Shown one piece after another: positions 8,586-16,845 of a DNA stretch of 64,000 bases. Numbering within the stretch: the first letter of the stretch is position 1; every line of letters starts with the position of its first letter. The notes under the pieces were generated by a model. It worked only from the letters and a program-made list of their open reading frames with translations, was not told the origin of the DNA and did not search any database. The translations under genes and the position numbers were made by a program. Origin of the DNA: an uncultured Christensenellaceae bacterium (GTDB lineage: Bacteria > Bacillota > Clostridia > Christensenellales > Borkfalkiaceae); the NCBI GenBank assembly GCA_910586675.1, contig CAJUJO010000002.1, positions 67,312 through 131,311 of the forward strand, given 5' to 3'.

Positions 8586-9422
8586 ATGAAGATAACCTAT
8601 CTCGGAACGGGCGCGGCGGAGGGGATTCCCGCGTTGTTTTGTAATTGCGAATATTGCAGGGGGGCGCGCGCCCGCGGGGGAAGGGAGATACGTTCCCGCG
8701 CACAGACGCTCATCGACGGCGAGCTTTCGCTCGATTTTCCGCCCGATTGCTTTTATCATTCTGCATTGCTCGGCGCAGACCTTTCCGCCGTGAAATATCT
8801 GCTCGTAACCCATTCGCATATGGATCACTTTTACGCGCACGATTTTATTCTGCGCGGCTATAAATACGCGCGAAACATGACGGCGCCCGCCCTCGAAATT
8901 TTCGGAAACGAAGAGGTCGCCGAGGTATTTGCGGAGTGTACCCGTAGGGAGCTGCGCTCCGACGTTGCGGCGCATATCGCTGTGCGCGTAGTCGAAAAGT
9001 TTACGCCGTTTCTCTTCGGGAAATATACCGCCGTCGCGCTGCCTGCGCGGCACACGTCAAAGGAGCCGTTCGTCTACCTCGTCGAAAAGGGCGGCAAGCG
9101 CGTGCTTCATTTATGCGATACGGGACTATTGCCCGAGGAAACGTACGAATATCTTTCGGGAATTGAAACTCCCGTCGATTTAATCACGCTCGACTGTACG
9201 TTTTTACGGGAGGAGAGCGATACGCCGCGGCGGCATATGGGCTTGGAGGACAATAAAAAAACGCTTCGCCGTTTGGAAGAGATGGGACTTGCAAACGCGC
9301 ATACGAAAAAGGTAATCACTCACTTTTCCCATAACGCGGCGCCATCGCCGCAGAGCTTGCGCCGCGCGGAAGAGGAGTACGGCTATATCGCCGCATACGA
9401 CGGCATGTCGTTGGACATATAA
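8586..9422 (+). CDS. PhnP-like metallo-beta-lactamase fold hydrolase
   Basis: A 278-residue hydrolase of the MBL superfamily. The metal site is LVTHSHMDHFYAHD near residue 77 (HxHxDH), with further ligands in LPARHTS, HLCDTG and VITHFSHNA. A CNCEYC motif near residue 19 resembles the extra structural zinc site of PhnP-type cyclic phosphodiesterases. Substrate is unknown; no phosphonate genes are nearby, so a PhnP role is not supported by context. It is the last gene of the run starting at 6494 and is followed by a symmetrical terminator. Confidence 0.82.
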   Translation: MKITYLGTGAAEGIPALFCNCEYCRGARARGGREIRSRAQTLIDGELSLDFPPDCFYHSALLGADLSAVKYLLVTHSHMDHFYAHDFILRGYKYARNMTAPALEIFGNEEVAEVFAECTRRELRSDVAAHIAVRVVEKFTPFLFGKYTAVALPARHTSKEPFVYLVEKGGKRVLHLCDTGLLPEETYEYLSGIETPVDLITLDCTFLREESDTPRRHMGLEDNKKTLRRLEEMGLANAHTKKVITHFSHNAAPSPQSLRRAEEEYGYIAAYDGMSLDI

Positions 9423-9429
9423 GAGTAAG

Positions 9430-9457
9430 AAAAAGCACCGCATATGCGGTGCTTTTT
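9430..9457. terminator. Bidirectional intrinsic terminator
   Basis: A perfect 28-bp palindrome with a GC core (GCACCG...CGGTGC) flanked by five A and five T, centred on CATATG. It lies between convergent genes and serves both strands. Confidence 0.9.
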
Positions 9458-9665
9458 ATACGTAATCGACGAGCCCTAAAAGATAATCGGCGGATACGTT
9501 GAAATACCGAGCGATTTTCATTAGGGATTCAAAATCGGGTTCCCGTATGCCTTTTTCCCAATTGCTTACCGTGCGTTGGTCAACCGAGAGGGCGTTTGCC
9601 AATTCCGCTTGGGTAAGAGAATTGTCTAATCGCAATTCTTTTAATCTTTGTGCGAACTTAACCAT
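9456..9665 (-). CDS. XRE-family transcriptional repressor (69 residues)
   Basis: A single-domain Cro/C1-type DNA-binding protein. The helix-turn-helix occupies about residues 17-40 (TQAELANALSVDQRTVSNWE) and the tail FNVSADYLLG is typical of small XRE regulators. It faces away from a broken cysteine-rich gene, with two palindromes in the 75-bp gap, so autoregulation is likely. No ribosome-binding site precedes the ATG; a TAAAAT -10-like box ends six bases before it, so the mRNA may be leaderless. The stop lies inside the shared terminator. Confidence 0.88.
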   Translation of the reverse strand: MVKFAQRLKELRLDNSLTQAELANALSVDQRTVSNWEKGIREPDFESLMKIARYFNVSADYLLGLVDYV

Positions 9666-9667
9666 AC

Positions 9668-9700
9668 AAGTATTTTACTTCAAAGTGTAGTAAAATACTT
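9668..9700. promoter_or_regulatory. Palindromic operator 1 in front of the XRE gene
   Basis: A perfect 12-bp inverted repeat, AAGTATTTTACT (9668-9679) and AGTAAAATACTT (9689-9700), with a 9-base centre. It begins two bases upstream of the XRE start codon and its right arm overlaps the -35 box of the divergent promoter. It is placed to control both genes, most simply by the adjacent XRE protein (inference). Confidence 0.75.
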
Positions 9701-9727
9701 GACATACCTCGGAATGAGGTATAGAAT
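9699..9727 (+). promoter_or_regulatory. Promoter of the broken cysteine-rich gene, with embedded operator 2
   Basis: The -35 TTGACA (9699-9704) and -10 TAGAAT (9722-9727) are 17 bp apart. The spacer contains a second inverted repeat, ATACCTC (9704-9710) and GAGGTAT (9716-9722). A protein bound here would block RNA polymerase. Confidence 0.78.
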
Positions 9728-9740
9728 TGAAGAGCAAAAA

Positions 9741-10034
9741 ATGATGGGAAGTTTTGCAATGGAAAAGTTTGATAAAAAATGCGGGGATTGCAGGTATTAT
9801 GTGTAACACTATTTCAAATGCGATACGCGTTTTATTCCCATACGGGGCAGCGGGCATTGCGCGTCGATATACCTCTGTAAATCTATACGGCCTACTACGG
9901 CAAGCGAATATGCCTGTACGTTGTGGGAACCCGCCGTAACGGACGAAAGTAAAAAGAGGATAGAGGACTGTTTGCGCGATACGGCAAAGCGGCTGACGGA
10001 AGTCGCGCAGATTTTAGAGGAATTGAACAGGTAA
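9741..10034 (+). pseudogene. Small cysteine-rich protein gene interrupted by an in-frame TAA
   Basis: One continuous reading frame runs from ATG 9741 (or ATG 9759) to TAA 10032 but contains a TAA at 9804-9806. Before it the frame encodes MEKFDKKCGDCRYYV; after it comes HYFKCDTRFIPI, GHCASIYLC and a helical tail ending AQILEELNR. CxxC and GHC spacings resemble a small clostridial zinc-binding family. Because the frame is preserved on both sides, the gene is most simply a recent nonsense mutant. The function of the intact protein is not known to me. It diverges from the XRE repressor and shares its operator region. Confidence 0.75.
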
Positions 10035-10073
10035 AAAACGCCGCCCGCTTATTCAAAGCGGGCGGCGTTTTTT
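10033..10073. terminator. Bidirectional intrinsic terminator
   Basis: A long hairpin with an ACGCCGCCCGCTT stem, complementary arm and A/T runs on either side. It ends the broken gene on the plus strand and the membrane-protein gene on the minus strand, overlapping both stop codons. Confidence 0.9.
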
Positions 10074-10863
10074 ATTCGTTTGTTGCGTTATCCGTCGGTT
10101 CTTCAAGGACGGGCTGTTTTTTCTTGCGCAGGCTTCGGAAGGCGAACAATTCCATGCGCTGCGGCTGTTTGATAAACAATACCGTCATAGGCACGAGGAA
10201 CGCGACCGTTCCGATTAGGTTAACGATCATATCGCCCATAGTATCGACGATAGCGCTTCCGCGCCTGTCGTTTACGAGGTAAGTTCCGTCGGGGAAAGAT
10301 TCTATAATGGCAGCCTTCCAACGCTGACAGTCGTACGAAGGAAACAGGGAATCCACCGTATATTCGTAAATTTCCCAAATATATCCCACGGCAAGGGAAA
10401 CGAGAAAACCGATAAAGATAACGGCAAGCACTTTTCGCGTGCCCGTCGGTTGGTTTTTAAGGAAGGCGAGCGCGACGCCCAGTCCTGCCGCGGAAAAAAG
10501 CACGCCGCTCAGCGTGTGCAGCACCTTATCCCACGCGGGAATCAGCTTATAAACGGCAAATACCGTGCCCATGGCGAGCGCCGCGAACGCGAATACCGAA
10601 AGGGCGATTTCCAAAGAAAGGGAAAATCTGACGCGCAGGATCAGCTCTGCGATATATACTGCCGACATCATAACGAGGCAGAGAAAGGAATAAAACAAGC
10701 GGTGCTTGAAATCTGCGAAGTTTATCGCGCCTGCGCCATATTGCACAATACACATGATGACGCCGCCGACGAGCGCGGCAAAGAGCGCGCCCCACACGGC
10801 GAGCGCAGCGATGTTCCGCTTTTGCGAAAAGAAATTTTTTATTTTTGCAGGTGATTTTTCCAT
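10072..10863 (-). CDS. Multi-pass membrane protein of unknown function
   Basis: A 263-residue protein starting MEKSPAKIKNFF. A GGGAG ribosome site eight bases upstream favours this ATG over the earlier start at 10887. Seven hydrophobic segments can be counted, near residues 19-40, 50-67, 75-94, 98-115, 122-142, 155-175 and 215-238. The conserved-looking loop IVDTMGDMIVNLIG near residue 205 recalls the YjdF/DUF2238 type of membrane protein, but the match is weak. The gene is monocistronic, between a terminator and a divergent operator region, so it has its own control. Confidence 0.6.
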   Translation of the reverse strand: MEKSPAKIKNFFSQKRNIAALAVWGALFAALVGGVIMCIVQYGAGAINFADFKHRLFYSFLCLVMMSAVYIAELILRVRFSLSLEIALSVFAFAALAMGTVFAVYKLIPAWDKVLHTLSGVLFSAAGLGVALAFLKNQPTGTRKVLAVIFIGFLVSLAVGYIWEIYEYTVDSLFPSYDCQRWKAAIIESFPDGTYLVNDRRGSAIVDTMGDMIVNLIGTVAFLVPMTVLFIKQPQRMELFAFRSLRKKKQPVLEEPTDNATNE

Positions 10864-10934
10864 GGCATACTCCCGAACGTTGTGCAAATATCTTATCGAT
10901 TATATGACCGTAACATGTCGCATGTGTTTTCGCG

Positions 10935-10961
10935 GGGTGAAATTTCCGTGAAATTTCACCC
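10935..10961. promoter_or_regulatory. Perfect 12-bp inverted repeat between divergent genes
   Basis: GGGTGAAATTTC (10935-10946) and GAAATTTCACCC (10950-10961) flank three bases. GTGAAATTTC also occurs twice in tandem inside the element, and a related half-site (TTTCACGAAATTTCC) lies near 11056-11070. It sits between the membrane protein and the patatin gene, and no T-run follows, so an operator fits better than a terminator. Confidence 0.65.
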
Positions 10962-11008
10962 GACTTTCTTATTATTGCGGAAGACAGCTGAAAAAACACG
11001 CAAAGCGG

Positions 11009-11037
11009 TTTACATTTCTTAAAAAAAAGTGTAGAAT
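11009..11037 (+). promoter_or_regulatory. Promoter of the patatin-like gene
   Basis: -35 TTTACA (11009-11014), 17-bp spacer, -10 TAGAAT (11032-11037). It leaves a leader of about 40 bases with an AAGGAG ribosome site before the ATG at 11087. Confidence 0.78.
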
Positions 11038-11086
11038 AATAGATATTAGTGGAAGTTTCACGAAATTTCCTGAATAAGGAGCGCGC

Positions 11087-11938
11087 ATGGGTCTGTTTGC
11101 TCGGCTGAAAACTTTATTTTCCAAAAAGGGCAAAAAGAAATCTTTCACGCTCGGGCTGGCGCTCGGGAGCGGCGGTGCGAAGGGCATGGCGCACCTCGGC
11201 GCGCTCAAAGCATTCGAGGACGAGGGGATCAAGTTCGATATCGTAACGGGAACTTCCATCGGCTCTATCGTCGGCGCGCTGTACGTGAAGGGGTATTCCT
11301 CGGCGGACATGGCACAGATCGTAAATAATCTAAACGTAAAGGAATTTTCCAAAAATCTGCGCCCGTTTGCCGACCTCGGCTTTGCCGAACGCTTTTTGGA
11401 AAACTACCTCGAAGGGGAAATATCCGATCTTCCCAAGCCCTTCGCGGCATGGGCGACGGACGGCGATACCAACGAGGGAGTGCTGCTCTCTTCGGGAAAG
11501 ACGGCGCGCGCGCTCACCGCGTCGGCGGCGATCCCGCCCTTTTTCCGCAGTGTGGATATCGACGGGAAGAAGTTGTACGACGGCGCGTTCACCAACGCCG
11601 TGCCGGCGGACGTCTGCAAACAAATGGGCGCCGATTTCGTGATCGGAATCGACCTCGCGGCGTTTATCCGTTCCGACGAAGAGAAGAGCTTTGTAACGCG
11701 CTTCGTCGGTTCCGCGGTCAGTGCGTTTATCCCCGTGAAGTATAAAGAGGACTGTCGTTCCCGCGGGTACGACGCGGCGGACATCATGCTCCGCCCCAAT
11801 CTCTACGGTTATCGCGCGACGGACGTCAACCGTCTCGCCGCGGCTAAAATGTACGAAATCGGCTATGCGGAAGCGCAGGCCCGTATGGGGGAGATCAAGC
11901 ATGCGCTCGATGACGCAGGATACCGATTCATACGTTAA
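11087..11938 (+). CDS. Patatin-like phospholipase (RssA/YlbK type)
   Basis: A 283-residue serine esterase of the patatin fold with a Ser-Asp dyad. The oxyanion loop is GSGGAKGMAHLG near residue 27, the nucleophile Ser is in GTSIGS near 61, and the Asp is in YDGAFTN near 163. The first 20 residues are basic and hydrophilic, so the protein is cytoplasmic or peripheral. The substrate, presumably a lipid, cannot be read from the sequence. A second, shorter patatin is at 30275-31066. The ComEC-like gene starts inside its 3' end, suggesting coupling. Confidence 0.88.
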   Translation: MGLFARLKTLFSKKGKKKSFTLGLALGSGGAKGMAHLGALKAFEDEGIKFDIVTGTSIGSIVGALYVKGYSSADMAQIVNNLNVKEFSKNLRPFADLGFAERFLENYLEGEISDLPKPFAAWATDGDTNEGVLLSSGKTARALTASAAIPPFFRSVDIDGKKLYDGAFTNAVPADVCKQMGADFVIGIDLAAFIRSDEEKSFVTRFVGSAVSAFIPVKYKEDCRSRGYDAADIMLRPNLYGYRATDVNRLAAAKMYEIGYAEAQARMGEIKHALDDAGYRFIR

Positions 11939-12896
11939 ATACCGCCGTTTTGCCCGCTTTAAGCGATGGGGCGTTCCCGTGATTGCGCTGGCGGCGGTCG
12001 TCGCGCTGGCGCTGCTGCAATATTTTTGCCCGTTGCAGAATTTGCTGCTTGCATATGCCTTTCCTGAGCTTCGCGCAGGGGAAATGCGCGTGCACTTTCT
12101 CGATATAGGGCAGGGAGATTGCACCGTCGCGGAATTTCCCGACGGCGAGATTCTGGTCGTGGACGGCGGCGGGGATTCTCGCCGTTCGCGCGATATGCTG
12201 ACGCGCTACATAAAGGGCATCGCGCCTTCTTCTATCACGCTGCTTTTAACGCATGCCGACGGCGACCACTTCGGCGGCATGGCGCATATCATTCAAACGT
12301 TCGGCGCGAAAAAGCTGTATCTTCCCGTAATTGGGAGCGATGTGCCCGAATATAAACGCTTGCTGGATTGCGCCGCTTCCGCGGGGTGCGAAACGGAAAC
12401 GCTTTCCCGTTACGGCGCGATTCGTTTCTTTGGCGGAGCTTACGCCGTCTGTATCTCGCCCTATTCCGTCGGCGAGGAGAACGAAAACGAATCTTCCGCC
12501 GTGCTGTGGATGAGCTGTTCGGGCGTGAATTTTCTGCTCGGCGGGGATATTTCCGCTTCGCGCGAACGCTTGCTCCTTGCCGAATACGGGGCGGATGAAA
12601 CAATCTTCGATAGCGGCGATTTATCCGTTCGGCTCGAAGAGACGGATATTCTGAAAGTTTCCCATCACGGTTCGGGAAGTTCATCTTCCCTGGAATGGCT
12701 TTCTCTTCTCGGCATGCAGACGGCGATCGTATCCTGCGGGCGGGGGAACGCCTATTCTCACCCCGCGGGCGGCGCGTTGGAGCGGATCAAAGCCGCTTCT
12801 CCCGCCTGTAAAATTTATCGCACGGACGAGCTCGGGTGCGTGCTCGTAAATATCGCAAACGGAAAATATACCGTTCTTACGGATTATTTGGAGTAA
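11901..12896 (+). CDS. ComEC/Rec2-related metallo-beta-lactamase protein, membrane-anchored
   Basis: A 331-residue protein with one N-terminal transmembrane helix at about residues 25-47 and an extracellular MBL domain like the C-terminal part of ComEC. Motifs are HFLDIGQGDCTVAEFP, LLTHADGDHFGGM (HxDxDH-type site) and KVSHHGSGSSS. It lacks the ComEC channel, so it is a stand-alone hydrolase and not a DNA-uptake pore. The start at 11901 has a GGGGGAG ribosome site seven bases upstream and overlaps the patatin gene by 38 bp. ATG 11910 is an alternative. It ends four bases before aroC. Confidence 0.82.
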   Translation: MRSMTQDTDSYVKYRRFARFKRWGVPVIALAAVVALALLQYFCPLQNLLLAYAFPELRAGEMRVHFLDIGQGDCTVAEFPDGEILVVDGGGDSRRSRDMLTRYIKGIAPSSITLLLTHADGDHFGGMAHIIQTFGAKKLYLPVIGSDVPEYKRLLDCAASAGCETETLSRYGAIRFFGGAYAVCISPYSVGEENENESSAVLWMSCSGVNFLLGGDISASRERLLLAEYGADETIFDSGDLSVRLEETDILKVSHHGSGSSSSLEWLSLLGMQTAIVSCGRGNAYSHPAGGALERIKAASPACKIYRTDELGCVLVNIANGKYTVLTDYLE

Positions 12897-12900
12897 CCTT

Positions 12901-14034
12901 ATGAAAATCACCACATCGGGAGAATCGCACGGGAAGGGGCTCTTCGCTATCGTCGAAGGTCTGCCCGCGGGGCTTACCCTTGACCTTGCTGAAATCAACG
13001 CCTGTCTTGCCCTGCGCCAGAGCGGCTACGGCAGGGGAGCGCGGCAGAAAATAGAAAGCGATAAGGCGGAGATCCTTTCGGGCGTGCGCAATCGAACGAC
13101 GCTCGGCAGTCCCGTAACGCTCGCCGTATTCAATCGCGATTACGAAAATTGGAAAGAGTACATGGCGCCCGAAGGGTGCGACGTTTCCGCCCGTCGTATA
13201 ACCAAGGTCCGCCCGGGGCACGCAGACCTTACGGGCATGAAGAAGTTCGGAACGGACGACGCGCGCAACGTTTTGGAGCGCGCGTCCGCGCGGGAAACGG
13301 CGGCGCGCGTCGCTGCGGGAACGCTTTGCCGTCAATATCTGCGCGCGCTCGGCGTGGAAATTGCGGGCTACGTGCGCGAAGTCGGCGAAGTCGCCGACGG
13401 CGGAGAATATAATTTCGAGCAGATCAAATCGGATAGGCTTTCCGAACTCGGCATGATGAACGATTCCGTACAGGCGCGGGCGATGGAGTATATCGACGCG
13501 TTGAAGGAGGAGGGCGACACCTGCGGCGGCATTATAGAACTTCGCGTAAAGGGGTTAAAGAGCGGCTTCGGAAGCTGCATGACCTATTCGGAGAAGCTGG
13601 ACGCCCGCCTTTGCGCCGCGCTCATGAGCGTGCAGGCGGTAAAGGGCGTGGAAGTCGGACTCGGGTTCGGCGCGGCGCGTTTGCGCGGCAGTTTGGTGCA
13701 CGACGAAATTTTTTACGATAAGGAACGCGGTTATTTCCGCAATACCAACCGTGCCGGCGGCATAGAGGGAGGGATGTCCAACGGGGAGGAAATGATTCTC
13801 CGCGCGGCGATGAAGCCCATCCCTACGCTCATGAAGGGGTTGAATACCGTCGATACCGATACTCTTTCTCCCGCGAAAGCGGCGACGGAGCGCAGCGACG
13901 TGTGCGCCGTTACCGCCTGCGAAATCATTCTCGAAAGCGCGCTGTGCGCCGAGCTTGCCGCCGTCGTTTCCCTGCGGCTGGGCGGTGATACGATGGAAGA
14001 GGTTAAGGAACGCTACGGGAGGCTCCCGCAATGA
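12901..14034 (+). CDS. aroC: Chorismate synthase
   Basis: Last step of the shikimate pathway: converts EPSP to chorismate using reduced FMN. It has 377 residues, the normal length. Signatures are TTSGESHGKGLFAIVEGLPAG at the N-terminus (shortened here to its ends), RASARETAARVAAG near residue 125, and FGSCMTY near 221. It opens the run aroC-aroB-aroE-aroQ-aroK, in which every gap is a few bases or an overlap. The aroB start overlaps its stop (ATGA). Confidence 0.96.
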   Translation: MKITTSGESHGKGLFAIVEGLPAGLTLDLAEINACLALRQSGYGRGARQKIESDKAEILSGVRNRTTLGSPVTLAVFNRDYENWKEYMAPEGCDVSARRITKVRPGHADLTGMKKFGTDDARNVLERASARETAARVAAGTLCRQYLRALGVEIAGYVREVGEVADGGEYNFEQIKSDRLSELGMMNDSVQARAMEYIDALKEEGDTCGGIIELRVKGLKSGFGSCMTYSEKLDARLCAALMSVQAVKGVEVGLGFGAARLRGSLVHDEIFYDKERGYFRNTNRAGGIEGGMSNGEEMILRAAMKPIPTLMKGLNTVDTDTLSPAKAATERSDVCAVTACEIILESALCAELAAVVSLRLGGDTMEEVKERYGRLPQ

Positions 14035-15086
14035 AACGGTTTTCCATTCATGCGGAACAGAAAGGGGAATGCAGCGAAATTATCTGCGGAACAAACGCGC
14101 TTTCGGCGCTTTCCGAACTGCCCGCGCGCGATACGCTGGTATTTACCGACGAAAACGTGTTTCGCCTTTACCGCGATGCGTTGGCGCGGTATTTTCCGCA
14201 ATGCCCCGTGCACGCCATGCCCGCAGGCGAGCAAAATAAAACGCAGGAAACGCTTTTCGCGCTTCTCGGTGCGATGGCGGATGCAGGAATGCGCCGCAAC
14301 GGGCGAATCGTCTGTTTGGGCGGCGGCGTCGTCGGGGACGTCGGCGGGCTTGCATCCGCGCTTTACATGCGCGGCATCGAATGCGTTCAGATTCCCACTA
14401 CGCTTCTCGCGCAGGTGGATTCCTCCGTCGGCGGCAAGACGGCGATCGACTTTTACGGCGTCAAAAATCTCGTCGGCGCGTTCAAGCAGCCCGAACGGGT
14501 CATCGCCGATCCCGTATTTTTCAAAACTCTTCCCGCGCGGGAGATCCGCTGCGGGCTGGGCGAAATCGTCAAGCACGGCGCGCTGTGCGGGGAACTGTTC
14601 GATAAGCTTCGGGAAAACAAAAACCGGCTGACCGATTTGACCTTTTTGGCGGAAATCGTATCCGAAAATATCGCCTTCAAGGCTAGGGTTGTCGAAAAGG
14701 ACGCGCGCGAAGCGGGTTTACGGAAGTGCCTGAATTTAGGTCATACGACGGGGCACGCGCTCGAATTGTTCGACGGAACGCTTTCGCACGGCGAATACGT
14801 GCTCGTCGGCATTCTGTACGAGGCGGAGCTCGCCAGGCGCTATACCGAATGCGACGAAGCTTATCTCGCGCAGTTGAAAGAGATTGCCCTCTGCGCGCTC
14901 GGCGGCATGCCCGACCTTCCGCCCGCGGAAGATGCGGCGCGCTTCGCCTTGCTCGATAAAAAGAATACGCAGGCGGGAACGGTTACGGTAACCGCGCCTA
15001 CGGCGCGGGGGGAATACGCTTTGCTCGAAATTCCTTTCGGCGAATACGCAGCGGCGCTCGCGCAAATTCGGGAGGAATTATGTTGA
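14031..15086 (+). CDS. aroB: 3-dehydroquinate synthase
   Basis: Converts DAHP to 3-dehydroquinate with NAD and a divalent metal. The 351-residue protein has GGGVVGDVGGLASALYMRG near residue 102, QIPTTLLAQVDSSVGGKT near 121 and the metal-binding NLGHTTGHALE near 239. The start overlaps the aroC stop by four bases and the end overlaps aroE by seven. The substrate is supplied by the DAHP synthase at 27455-28483, outside this operon. Confidence 0.96.
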   Translation: MKRFSIHAEQKGECSEIICGTNALSALSELPARDTLVFTDENVFRLYRDALARYFPQCPVHAMPAGEQNKTQETLFALLGAMADAGMRRNGRIVCLGGGVVGDVGGLASALYMRGIECVQIPTTLLAQVDSSVGGKTAIDFYGVKNLVGAFKQPERVIADPVFFKTLPAREIRCGLGEIVKHGALCGELFDKLRENKNRLTDLTFLAEIVSENIAFKARVVEKDAREAGLRKCLNLGHTTGHALELFDGTLSHGEYVLVGILYEAELARRYTECDEAYLAQLKEIALCALGGMPDLPPAEDAARFALLDKKNTQAGTVTVTAPTARGEYALLEIPFGEYAAALAQIREELC

Positions 15087-15916
15087 AGCTCGCAGTCATC
15101 GGCAAGGACGTTTCGCAGTCTTTAAGTCCCGCAATGCACCGATTTATTCTCGAACGCCTCGGCGAAACGTGCTTGTACGAAGCGGTGTCCGTTCCGCCCG
15201 AAGAATTTTCTTCCCGCGCGGAAGAGCTGTTCGACAAATACGGCGCGTTTAACGTAACCATTCCGTTTAAGGCGGATATTATTCCTTTTCTTACGGAGCT
15301 ACGGGGGGACGCCGCTACGTTCGGTGCCGTCAATACCGTGCTTTCGCGCGAGCGGGCGGGATATAATACCGACGGATACGGCTTCCTTCTCATGCTGAAA
15401 AATGCGGGGCTTTCGGTCAAAGGCAAGAGCGCGCTCGTGCTCGGCGCGGGCGGCGCGGGCAGGAGCTGCATCAAAAAGCTCATCGACGAAGGCGCGGAGG
15501 TTTTTGCCTTCGAGCGCGACGAAAGCAGGCTGAGAGCCGTGCATGATGAATTCGGGGGATTCACCCCGCTTTCGCGCGTGCCGCTCCGCCCGTACGATAT
15601 CGTCGTCAACTGCACGGGAATCGGCATGCACAGGACGGTGGGGCAGACGCCCGAAATCAGAGGAGAGGACGGTGCTTGCCGCCCTGTCGGGCGGGAGCTT
15701 CTGTCCCTTTGCGGCGCGGCGGTGGATCTCATCTATGTGCCGGCGAAATCGGAATTTCTCCGCATTGCGGAAAGCGAGGGAAAAATGACGGTAAACGGCG
15801 CGTCCATGCTTTTTTATCAGGCGTACCGCGCCGACTGTATCTTCCTCGGCAGACAGTCCGACGAGGAAGAAGCGAAAAAACTTTGGTTTGAATTTCACGG
15901 AAATTCGGAGGATTAA
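15080..15916 (+). CDS. aroE: Shikimate dehydrogenase
   Basis: NADPH-dependent reduction of 3-dehydroshikimate. In the 278-residue protein the substrate domain shows VSQSLSPAMH near residue 11 and NVTIPFKADI with the catalytic Lys near 60. The nucleotide domain has GAGGAGRSCIKKL near 120. The C-terminus contains the usual MLFYQAY helix. It starts within the aroB stop and ends three bases before aroQ. Confidence 0.95.
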   Translation: MLKLAVIGKDVSQSLSPAMHRFILERLGETCLYEAVSVPPEEFSSRAEELFDKYGAFNVTIPFKADIIPFLTELRGDAATFGAVNTVLSRERAGYNTDGYGFLLMLKNAGLSVKGKSALVLGAGGAGRSCIKKLIDEGAEVFAFERDESRLRAVHDEFGGFTPLSRVPLRPYDIVVNCTGIGMHRTVGQTPEIRGEDGACRPVGRELLSLCGAAVDLIYVPAKSEFLRIAESEGKMTVNGASMLFYQAYRADCIFLGRQSDEEEAKKLWFEFHGNSED

Positions 15917-15919
15917 TTT

Positions 15920-16342
15920 ATGAAACTGCTTGTTCTCAACGGCGTAAACCTCAACATGACGGGAGTACGCGAAAAGGGCGTTTACGGCGCGCAGACGCTG
16001 GAAGAAATCAACGCCGAGCTTGCCGCGTTCTGCAAGGAGCGCGGGCATTCCGTCGACTTTTTCCAGACGAACGAGGAGGGCGAGCTCTGTTCCCGAATTC
16101 ATGCGGCGCAGGGCGTTTACGACGGCATCGTTCTGAACGCGGGCGCGTTCACGCACTATTCTTACGCCTTGCGCGACGCGATCGCGTCGGTTTCCGTTCC
16201 CGTCGTTGAAGCGCACATGTCCAATGTGCACGCGCGGGAGGACTTCCGCAAAAAATCCGTTCTGACCGAGGTCTGCCGCGGCGAAGTGCTCGGCTTCGGT
16301 AAGAACAGCTATAAACTTGCATTGGAGAGTTTCTGGTTATGA
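15920..16342 (+). CDS. aroQ: Type II 3-dehydroquinate dehydratase
   Basis: Dehydrates 3-dehydroquinate to 3-dehydroshikimate. The 140-residue type II (AroQ) fold shows NGVNLNMTGVREKGVYG, with the catalytic Tyr at the end of that motif, then NAGAFTHYSYALRDAI and VEAHMSNVHARE carrying the catalytic His. The start overlaps nothing; the end overlaps aroK by ATGA. Confidence 0.96.
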   Translation: MKLLVLNGVNLNMTGVREKGVYGAQTLEEINAELAAFCKERGHSVDFFQTNEEGELCSRIHAAQGVYDGIVLNAGAFTHYSYALRDAIASVSVPVVEAHMSNVHAREDFRKKSVLTEVCRGEVLGFGKNSYKLALESFWL

Positions 16343-16845
16343 ACGTCGTTCTTTGCGGCATGATGGGCGTCGGCAAGACGAGCGTCGGCATTAAAATTTC
16401 CGAACTTACGGGCAGGCGCTGGTTTGATACCGACGTCGTGATCACCGACCGCCACGGAAGGATTTCCGATTTATTCGAGTTTTACGGGGAAGCGCATTTC
16501 CGCGCGCTGGAAACAGACATCGTGCGCGAGCTTTCGGGTAAAGATAACCTTGTCATTTCCACGGGCGGCGGGCTGGTGTTGAAGCCCGAAAACAGCGAAA
16601 TGCTCAAAAACGGCGGCAAGATTTTCTTTCTCCGCGCGCGGATCGACACGCTTCTCTCCCGCGTGCGCGCCGACGATTCCCGCCCGCTCCTGCGGGAAAA
16701 GACCAAAATGTCCGAACGGCTGGGCGAGCTCCTGCGCGAACGCGGTCCCGTCTACGAACACGTCGCCGATTATATCATAGATACCGACGGAAAGACGGTG
16801 GAAGAGGTCGCGCGCGAAGTCGTCGCGCTTGCGGAGCAGGCATGA
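16339..16845 (+). CDS. aroK: Shikimate kinase
   Basis: Phosphorylates shikimate with ATP. It has 168 residues with the P-loop GMMGVGKTSVG near residue 7, the shikimate-binding DTDVVI near 32 and STGGGLVL near 74, then a lid region with RPLLREKTK near 114. It is coupled by ATGA overlaps to aroQ and to the following dehydrogenase. aroA (EPSP synthase), the next pathway step, is absent from this run. Confidence 0.95.
   Translation: MNVVLCGMMGVGKTSVGIKISELTGRRWFDTDVVITDRHGRISDLFEFYGEAHFRALETDIVRELSGKDNLVISTGGGLVLKPENSEMLKNGGKIFFLRARIDTLLSRVRADDSRPLLREKTKMSERLGELLRERGPVYEHVADYIIDTDGKTVEEVAREVVALAEQA

Noticed and set aside
9754..9939. A 61-codon frame overlapping the broken cysteine-rich gene
   Set aside because: It lacks composition and motifs of a protein; the other frame has the CxxC pattern and a full C-terminus.
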